The notes below the pieces were generated by a model that worked only from the letters and a program-made list of their open reading frames with translations, was not told the DNA's origin and ran no database searches. DNA of 64,000 bases from Lagopus muta. Lineage: Eukaryota; Chordata; Aves; Galliformes; Phasianidae. Of this stretch, positions 55,441 through 64,000 are shown piece by piece. The number at the start of each line of letters is the position of its first letter. Position 1 is the first letter of the stretch. The translations under genes were made by a program, and so were the position numbers. The DNA lies in NCBI RefSeq assembly GCF_023343835.1, contig NC_064433.1, positions 75,310,823-75,374,822 of the forward strand, written 5' to 3'.

Positions 55441-57239
55441 CATACCAGCACTCAAATGTTCTTTCTGATGAGTTGGGATCCAACCATAATCATTTTCCCT
55501 ATCAAGGAGAGGATAATCAGTGTTTTTCTCCCATTATGAATGCCTGATACACCAAGTAGGCCTGGATGAGCTAATCCTTAGCTACTATTTTTCCTAGCTG
55601 AGTCCTGAGAACCTTCACTGAAATTCTTAAGAAGCCTCTATCCCCAAAAAAGTGAAAAGTGAAAATATTCATTCATTAATCTTCTTATTTTTGATTTCCT
55701 GTTGGCTTCCCAGGAGTAACTCCAGAAGACTGTTACTTGTTGTCAAGGGATGTGTCACATTATCAACAATTACACATCACCAATAATGGAAATTGTCCCA
55801 GACTTGAATTATGTTTAATCTAGGCTGGAGGTGAACTAATGCAAACTCCTAATATACACCTCAATAAAAACAACTGATTATAACAATTTCAATCAGTGAA
55901 GAAGTGTCATCTGTTTAAATATCAGCTTCGCTATTTGACTCTGAATGTTCTTTTCATTTGCAGTAGGGTGCTTCCTACTCCATCAATATGAGACCTAGCA
56001 ATATGTATTTCAGCCTCTGTCAGCATCAGGAAGATAATTTGAAGGTTTAATTCTAGCTTTACTTCAATACCACTATACTCTAAATTAATTTCCTTAGTTT
56101 TTCATTCCCTGAAGTCCCTTGATTTCGAAGGAAAGTGACATGTGAATTGTATCATGCTCAAGTGACTTTTGCAGCACTCTTATTTGGATGTATTTTAGCA
56201 TGCACAGAGATCTTGCAAGTGGGTTATACGTAACTTAAGGGCAGACAATGCTAAGGAGAGGCTGAATCCTAAGATCCAAAGGATTTATTTGTCTTTATCC
56301 ACTAGAGATGAATCTGATGCAGTCTAAGATCTAGGACGTATCTCCTATCTCAGCTTGATAGATACGGAGCTTCTGTTCCTCTTTTTAGAGGTCAAAGAAA
56401 AACCCAAACTGAGTATATATTTCAAAGATGCAGATTCATACAGAGCATTGATGTCAGCTGCACAGAAAACAAAGAGCAATGCCTTCACGGCTCATCACCT
56501 GTATACACACAATCATGAATACACAATGAAATCCTTTTGCTTTCTAGCTGATCAGGGTAATGCAGAAATTAGTTAGAAATAAGACTTAATGTAAAGATAA
56601 TTATACAGTGCAGGAATCAGTCAGATAAGCAGTCAGACCAACAGCTTGCTTGCTTACAAATGGTCCTTTTTCTTACACCTCATTTTGATTTTTCTCATGA
56701 TTGTTCTTCCCACATCCACCATGACTCCCAATCTTTCTCTACCATTCATCTCTTGAAGAAGAAACTTGTTTCTTGTTGCTTCCTCACCAATGGTCCCAGT
56801 TTTGCCATATTTGCAACCACATATATTTTATATTTCTGAGAACACGTATGTCGCTTTGGATTTACATGTTATTAGTGGTATTAATACAGTTACCACTGAC
56901 TATTCAATTTCTACTTGCAAAAAAGTCCTTATCTGTGAATTTAACCGTGAGATTTGCATATAACTCCCTCCTAACCAGCTGTGAAGTCAGCCATTACACA
57001 GTACTACCTGTAAATATTAGCTTCTCACTTTGTTATTTATTATGACCTAGGCCAGGTCCTAGCCATCTCTCTGTACACCTTAAAAGCAATTATTTAATCA
57101 ATCACAAAAAAGGTAGATGTGACTAATTTTACTTCTAGAAGGCTTTAGCCAGCCAGGTGGTCAGCAAGTAGAAGCGGGAACTGTCAGCCTCCGATATTCT
57201 TTGACACTAACACATCCTCTGTCTTGTTGGATTGCTGTT
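55441..57239. other. Unassigned, AT-rich
   Basis: No gene. The 73-codon frame at 56355-56576 has no domain or context. Confidence 0.45.
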
Positions 57240-58022
57240 TGCTGATTCTGGCACTGGCATCTGACACTGTTCTGCGCTACATCTTTGTTGAAAAATTGGA
57301 GAAAAATGGATTTGATGAATGGACCACTTTCTGGAGAAGGAATTGGCAGAATGGCCACACTCAGAAAGTTGCGGTCAGCAGCTCAATGTCCAAGCGGAGG
57401 CTGGTGACAAGTGGCATTCCTCAGGGATCGTTGCTGAGACTGGTGCTATTTAACATCTTTATAGGTGATGTGAACAGTGGGATTGAGTGCATCCTCAGCA
57501 AGCTCGCGTATTATGTTAAGTTGAGTGGTGCAGTTGACACACCAGAGGGAAGGGATGCTATCCAGAGGGACCTGGACAAGCTTGAGAGCTGGGTCCATAC
57601 CAACCTCATGAAGTTCAACAAAGCTTAGTGCAAGGTCCCTACAAGGACAGGCTAAGAGAGTTGGGGCTCTTCCCTCCAGGGAGACCTCATAGCAGCCTTC
57701 CAGTACCTGAAGGGGTCCTACAGAAAAGCTGGAAAGGGACTTTTTAGAAGAGCATGTATCAACAGGAGAAGGGGAAATGGCTTTAAACTGGATGAGGGTA
57801 GATTTAGGCTAGGTATTAGCCTAAATCTAATTATTACTAAATTGTTACTCTCTTTTTTAGGTGAGAGTAGTGAAACACTGGAACAGATTGCCCATTGAAG
57901 TTGTGGATGCTTCAATCCTGAAGGCATTCAAGGCCAAGCTGGATGGGGTTTTGAGTAACCTGGTCTAGTGGGAGGTATCCCTGCCTACAGTAGGATGTTG
58001 GAACTAGATGATCTTACAGGTC
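57240..58022 (+). mobile_element. CR1, partial RT plus 3' end
   Basis: 57285-57630 encodes an RT segment (GIPQGSLLRLVLFNIFIGDVNSG; the FADD position reads LAYY) and RDAIQRDLDKLESW. After 57635 an internal deletion leads to the 3' region, ending near GTTGGAACTAGATGATC at 58010. Inactive. Confidence 0.85.
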
Positions 58023-58988
58023 AAGGAACAGCACAACTAGAATCCCTATCTGCAGGAAAATTGGAAACATTATGTACCAAGTGGCAGGTACCATAATAGT
58101 TAAGATGCCTGAAGGCACTGTGCGCGCTGCCTCAGCCTCTATGCTGTTTGTTCATTGGATGAAGCCTGGCAGAGTGCATCTTACACTGAAAAGAAGGAAA
58201 GCCAAAACGTGGGGGCAGGGGAGACAACGAAACATAGTAATACGTTTGTCTAACTGCTGGTATTTTTTTCCTCTGTACCAGAGTCAGTGCTAAAAGATTT
58301 GTTTTTGTTGACAGTAACTCATGTAAAATTCTCCCCCATATACACCTCTATATAGGCAGAATTTTCTGCTGTGTCAGGGCATTATGAGAGAACTCTACTT
58401 CATCATCTAATAAAGTCGAAGCCTGTTTCAGAAAGCAGAGACATTCCCACAAAACGTATCAGTAGCAACTGCCTGAATTCAACAGCTGTTGAAGCAATGG
58501 TTGTAATTCTTGTTATTTCAGTAAAAATAACAATGGCAAACGCATCTTCCCTAGGAAAAAAAAAACACAACAACAACAATAGAGAAAAATGGGTACTTTC
58601 ACCTATTTACACCTCAATCAATTGTTAATATGAAACTGATAAAAAGATATCTGATTTTTGTATGATGCAAATAAACATCTCAAGAAAAGAATATTTCATA
58701 GGTAGAGTTTTAAGGACAGGAATAAAAGTTCACTCATGCTAATTTAATATTAATTTCATGTAGACAAACACAGACCAAATAACTTCAAATATTCTATCTA
58801 GTGACACTTGTTCCTTCCAAATACAGTATTAGTTAAAGGTCATCTGATCAGTCAATTAAGCTTTGCTTCTTTCCTCTCAAGCACTGAAGAGGAGAGCTTC
58901 AAAGATGTTTACCTGTACTGAAAACCAGTGTGTAGCTTCTGCAGTTGTCAGCCTCTTCCTGGTACCTTTTCTGCAACACGAACAGAAC
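58023..58988. other. Unassigned, AT-rich
   Basis: No supported gene. Small A-rich/(AAC)n tract near 58557-58585. Confidence 0.5.
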
Positions 58989-59690
58989 AGTCATTGAATC
59001 GTAGAATTATTTAGGTTGGAAAAGATCCTCAGGATTGTTAACAATCAACATCACCTACTGAGTCCCATCACTAACCCTTAGTGCCCTTTTCATAAATCCC
59101 TTAAATACTTCCAGGGATGGGCACTACTCCACCATTTTCATGGTCAGCTTGTCCAATACTTGACCAGCCTCTCTGTGAAGAAATTCTTTTTAATATCCTA
59201 TTTAAACCTCTCCCAGTGCAATCTGAGACCATTTCCTTGTATCCTGTCACTTGTCATCTGAGAAAAGAGACTGACACACTCCTTTTCTATTGGGAAATTT
59301 TCCTGATAATTTTCCCTGTAACTGCTTCATGGACTTAAATGGTGGACTTAGCCTTGTTGAACCTTATGTGACTGGACTTGGCCAATCAGTCTTGCATATC
59401 CAGCTCCCTCTGCAATACCTTCCTACCCTCAAGCAGATCAACAGTCTTGCCTAACTTGGTATCATCTGCAAACTCACTGAAGATGCACCTGATAAAAATG
59501 TTAAATAGATGTGACCAGTCACCAACTGGATTGAACTCCATTCTCTATGACTCTTTGAGTCTGGCTATCCAGCTGCTTCTACCCAGCTAACTGTACACCT
59601 GTTCAAGATATGATCAGCCAGTGTCTCCAGAATACTGTGGGAAACAGTGGCGGATGCTTTACTAAAATCCAGGTAGACAACATCTAAATT
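58989..59690 (-). mobile_element. Old CR1
   Basis: Minus-strand CR1 with the 3' end at about 58992 (GAATCGTAGAATTATTTAGG) and an RT part up to the AKAFD-equivalent codons near 59660. Many indels. Confidence 0.8.
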
Positions 59691-59749
59691 TGAGGTTCAA
59701 GAAAAGACTTTTCACACCACCCAAATGAACGCATTGCTACCTGCTTACT

Positions 59750-60420
59750 TTGATGTTGGGCCAACAGGGCCAACAGTATGTTGCTAGACAGTAGAGGGGC
59801 TTGCCAACTGGGTAGCATTGCTAAGGATTCAGCCACTGACAGAAGTACTAGTAGATGTCAGGATGAGGCTTTCACCCTCTGGAAGCAGGTGCTGTTAGCC
59901 ATGAAGGAAAAATACTCCTTCAAAGACGATCTGATGCCTGAGATAAAGAAATTATGGACTACTATGGAAAAATGCATCCTTTTTTTTTTTTTGAAAGAAT
60001 GCACTATGGTGGAAATGTTGCCAGACTCCACTTTCATTCCTGATGGTCCAAACCAGGAGTCAGGTTGATCCTGAGAGTCAGGTGTACACCAAATATGTGG
60101 TGTAAATTCACATATTCACCAGAAAAGTATGCTGGTACATTAACTGCCATGCATGGCAGAAGACAAAGATGACCCCTTTAAAATGAACTGATTACTAGAC
60201 TTCATGACTTTGAGCTACATTTAACCTCTCTACAAGCTTATGTTTCAGCCATTTCAAAAGTAACTGAAAAACTGGATAGAACAGAGAGAAATCAAGGAGA
60301 TATGGCCAATGGATGAACTGTCTACTGTGCTTCATTATGATGAAACTGATGAACCCAAAGAGACACCTGATGAGAATCAGGATTATCAAAATAGTCTACT
60401 GGAGGGCTGATCAGATTGGT
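59750..60420 (+). pseudogene. Possible ERV gag-like remnant
   Basis: A frame of 96 codons (59778-60068) has DEAFTLWKQVLLAMKEKYSF and EIKKLWTTMEKC, helix-rich and reminiscent of ERVL-type gag. Further frames such as SAISKVTEKLDRTERNQGDM follow near 60247, separated by stops and a T-run (59980-59991). No zinc knuckle, protease or LTR is seen nearby. Weak pattern-level assignment. Confidence 0.3.
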
Positions 60421-61224
60421 TTCCTGGCATGCTGCATCCAATATCTCAGCTATTAAAAGAGGACTCACAATTTGTAGCTCAGAGATGCAGCACTAAGCCA
60501 CAAAGCTCAAAGCAGTTCCCCTGTGATAATGAGTGCACTTTCTGTTTGTTTCCTTGCTCCCGGTCATTGCAAGTGCAAATAACTGCACAACATACTATGC
60601 AGTTATGGTCAAGGTCATTTGAATCTTAACTATCAGAGTTCATCAGCTGTCACAGGAACTCTGTTTATATTGTCAGTCTGTTATACAACAGTTACTCACC
60701 CCCCTTGAAATAAATAAAAGCCACTAATACAGTGTCTCAGTAACAGGATTTCTTTACACAGAGTAACTTATTTGTATTAAATCACTTCTGTTAGCAGAGG
60801 AAGACAGGTGAATTTTAAGAGTTTAACTTTTCACATATATGTGATAGACATTTGTAACCACACTTTAAAAAACACACCTTCCATGTTTGTGAAGAGCATA
60901 GGTGTTATAAAAAGCACCAGGAGAGGTGATGCAAGGAATTACTTAATTCAGACAGAACGTCTGGAAGTCCTGCTTTTTTCCCCCATCTATGCCCCAAGTA
61001 AGGTGTGCTATAAAGAAATTGAATCAAGACAATCAAATAACAATTAATTAATTAGTGGAAATTTCTTTAATATTTGTTTCTCATTAATAGGATTCTTAGG
61101 CCTGAACAGTGCAGAACAATGGCTAAAGTGTTGTTTTTTTTTTGTCTTAGTTACAGAAAAAATTGATGTGTGCGCACAAGCACAGTATATTTAGACTTCT
61201 ATGGGGCATAGTTGATCAAGAAAA
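60421..61224. other. Unassigned
   Basis: No gene is recognised; may extend the preceding remnant. Confidence 0.4.
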
Positions 61225-61640
61225 TAGATCAATACAAAGTTTTGAAGTTGGGCTTGTTCAGTCTGGAGAAAAGAAGGCTGTGGGGTGACCTAATCACACC
61301 CTTTCAGTACCTAAAGGGAGCCTATAAACAGGAGGGGAGCCAACTCTTTACAAAGATGGGTAACAGCAGGACAAGGGGAAATGGTTTTAAGTTGAAGGAG
61401 GGAAGATTTAGGCTGGATGTCTTTAGGGGGAAGTTCTTTACAGAGAAAGTGGTGAGGTGCTGGAAAGAGGTGAGGCTGCCCAGAGGGGTTGTTGATGCTC
61501 TGTCCCTGTTCAAGGCCAGATTGGATGTGCCCTGGGCAGCCTGGTCTAGTATTAAATGGAGAGGTTGGTGGCCCTGCCTGTGGCACGGGGGGTTGGAGAT
61601 TCACAATCCTTGAGGTCCCTTCCAACCCAGGCCATTCTGC
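61225..61640 (+). mobile_element. CR1 3' end
   Basis: Encodes the CR1 ORF2 C-terminus ([38 protein letters not shown]) and the 3' region to CCTTCCAACCCAGGCCATTCTG. One frame stays open for 133 codons, but only the tail of the protein is present. Confidence 0.85.
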
Positions 61641-61980
61641 GATAGCAGAGCAGCAAGATCTTAGGCTACAGCAAGTGAGAATCTGCTTAGATGTGATATC
61701 AGAAGGCACAGAAATAAGAGAAATTACTTAACTTCGAAAGGCCTATAAGGTCCTCAGGTGCATACGGATCTCCAGATAAAATTTTCTCACCTACACTGCC
61801 AACCCTTAAATGATGTCTGTAAAGGGGTGGATCTTGGCTTCACCCCTTCCAGTCACTCAGATGCATTGCTTGCACGTGAGCTCTCCTGAGCTGGCCCTGC
61901 CTTCCAATCAGATGTTCAATCGCTGGTTCAAGCTGTGACTTAGTATTTCCACTACAGTCATCACTACTAACATCCATCAA
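61641..61980 (-). repeat. Interspersed repeat related to unit X
   Basis: Diverged match to 12247-12570: AGCAGAGCAGCAAGAT, GGATCTCCAGATAA, CTGCCAACCCTTAAATGA, TGAGCTGGCCCTGCC. It supports X being built from a dispersed repeat. Confidence 0.7.
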
Positions 61981-62688
61981 ATGGTTTTAAATTATCTGCT
62001 AGCAGATATCTAAGGAAAATTCTAAATCAGAAATGCGTGTGTAAGATACTGTACAAAGACTTTTGTCTCAAAGTCTGCCTGAGTTTCTGCAAGCCTTCCT
62101 ACTGGATAGACCTCACTTCAACTAACCACATGGTCGCCAGGGACAATGAATATAAGGGGAGAATCCCAGCTCACATTACATTCTAGGCTACTCCTGAGAT
62201 GAGACAGGATGATCCTAAGGCGAGGGGCCCTGAATTCCCAGGGGTAGGTAGGTGTAGTATCGAATGTGCAAAAAAAACCATTACCATTTCTCTGGAGAAA
62301 CCAGAGAAAGACCGGACAGTTTATAAGGACTTTGCAAACAAAAGACTCATGCCTTTTTCATCTTTTCCCTCCTTGATTAGAACATCCCATCACTGACTGA
62401 AAGAGAAGATGCAACCCCCCCCATCTCTACTGCTTACTGGGAGAATCATGGAACACTGTGAAACTGCAGTGGTGTTATATCTCTGCTTTTCTATAATGAA
62501 CCCTTGCTTTTTCTATCTTTTCACTATTTTTACTAATTTTTACTATTGCATTCTTCAACTCCCCCACCTCCAGGCCTAACTAATGATGAATGTATAATAA
62601 ATGTCAGATGTTGGGCAACATCTGAATCCAAAAACATCTTAATCTCACTCTGGGTGTATATACATATATCAGAAATCATCTCTCCTCT
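61981..62688. other. Unassigned
   Basis: No gene is recognised. Confidence 0.45.
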
Positions 62689-64000
62689 GCTAATTGGAGC
62701 AAGACAGCATATATTGCATCCAATTTTAAGAAGAGTAGAAAGGGTGACCCAGGGAACTACCGAGGTATTAGTCTCACCTCAGTGCCAGGAAAGATCATGG
62801 AGCAGATTCTCTTAGAAGCTATGCTAAGGCACACGGAAGGCGAAATGGGATAACCAGCATGGTTGGCTTCACCAAGGGCAGGTTCTGCCTGACCAACCTA
62901 GTGGCTTTTTATGATGGCATAACTGTGTCAGTGGACATGGGAAAAGCCAATAATGTCACCTGTGTGGACTTTAGTAAGACATTTGACATGGACCGTCATA
63001 GCATCCTTCTCTCCAAATTGGATGGATATTGGATGGATATGGATTTAATGGGTAGGTTGAAAGGTTGAACTGGTTGCAAGATTATTCCTGGAGAGCGGTG
63101 GTTCAATGTCTGGATGGAGATTAATGACCCTCATGAGTCAGAACTGGAACCAGTGATCTTTGACATCTTCATCAGTGACACTGACAGTGGGTTCGAGTGC
63201 ACCCTCAGTGGATTTGTGGATGACACCAAGCTGTGTGGTATGGCCAATATACCTGAGGGACCTTTTGCCATTCAGAGAGACCTAAACAGGCTTGAGTAGC
63301 GGGCCCAGGATAACCTTATGAGATTCAGCAAATCCAAGTGCAAAGTCTTGCACTTGAGTTGTGTCACTGCCCATTATCAAAGCATGGAGACAAAAGGATA
63401 GAGAACAACCCTGCCAAAAAGGACTTGGGTATACTGGTGAATGGATGGAAGGTGGACATGAGCCATTGATGTAGCCCAGAAAGTCAACTGTTGCCTAGGC
63501 TGCATCAAAAGAAGCATGGCCAGCAGATCCTACCCCTCTTCTCTACACTGCTGAGACCACATCTGAAGTCCTCAGTACAGTAGAGACATCAATCTGGTAG
63601 AGCACATCCAGAGGAGGGCTACAAAAATGATCCAAGGATCTCCTACAAGGACAGCCTGAAAGAGCTGGTGCTGTTCAGCCTGGAGAAGGCTCCAAGGAGA
63701 TTTAATAGTCATCTTTCAATCCCTAAAGGGCCATAAGAAAGAAAGAGACAGACTCTTCATCAGAGTCTGCTGTGATAAGACAAGGGGAAATGGTTTCAAA
63801 CTAAAGAAGGCGAGATTTAGATTCAATGTAAGACAGATGTTTTTTACAGTAAAAGTGCTTGGGCACTGGAACAGTTTGTCCAGAGAGGTCATAGATACCC
63901 CACACTTGGAGACATTCAAGGTCAGGCTGGACCAGGCTCTGAGCAACCTGATCTGACTGTAAATATCCCTGTTCATTGCAGAGGAGTTGGACTAGATGAA
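62689..64000 (+). mobile_element. CR1, partial ORF2, runs to window end
   Basis: Begins in the RT domain ([20 protein letters not shown]), continues through [13 protein letters not shown] codons and GFVDDTKL (FADD reads FVDD, with both aspartates kept), then to the 3' region. GAGTTGGACTAGATGA at the window end is close to the CR1 terminus. Frameshifts and stops throughout (for example near 62840 and 63298). Confidence 0.88.

Noticed and set aside
57224..57628. A host gene with a 134-codon frame
   Set aside because: The sequence from 57285 is the CR1 reverse transcriptase, and the start lies in decayed CR1.

Overview
The window looks like repeat-rich nuclear DNA from a galliform bird, most likely chicken (Gallus). 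This rests on recognised families: CR1 LINEs throughout, at least three copies of the chicken ENS-1/ERNI (Soprano) endogenous retroviral gene, an ERVL-type pol with its LTR, Galluhop-like mariner remnants, alpharetrovirus-like solo LTRs, and degenerate 21-bp monomers like those of avian W/microchromosome satellites. I found no intact host gene, no tRNA or rRNA and no CRISPR. Nearly all open frames are transposable-element debris or chance frames in repeats. A W-chromosome, microchromosome or unplaced heterochromatic origin is plausible but is inference only.

Layout. (1) 0.7-25.6 kb is a complex inverted duplication. The left arm is a 253-bp flank, ENS-1 copy A, a 2.74-kb unit XY, a second X, a degenerate telomeric (TTAGGG) block, and unit Z. 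The right arm (22.8-25.6 kb) carries Z, part of Y and the same flank, in reverse. The centre holds a CpG-rich 530-bp tandem repeat (9.6-10.8 kb), an inverted XXY array (10.8-14.4 kb) and ENS-1 copy B (14.5-20.3 kb). Copy B is interrupted by an alpharetrovirus-like LTR and by a CR1 that itself contains an ENS-1-family LTR. (2) 25.6-34.7 kb is AT-rich sequence with CR1 copies and one unexplained protein-like frame. (3) 34.7-38.4 kb is a CR1 carrying another CR1 tail and an ERVL provirus with a large internal deletion. (4) 40.9-46.8 kb holds minisatellites, a hAT-derived palindrome whose loop is a rearranged copy of the 530-bp repeat, further Z and D duplicates, and a solo ERVL LTR. (5) 46.9-52.4 kb is a mariner remnant and, on the minus strand, ENS-1 copy C with env remnants and a 3' LTR. 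(6) 52.4-64 kb is mostly unannotatable sequence with old CR1 fragments.

There is no gene pathway here. What can be read is insertion order: ENS-1 provirus, then CR1 into it, then an ENS-1-family LTR into that CR1, with target-site duplications marking each step. Segmental copying, inversion and telomeric-repeat insertion then shuffled the pieces.
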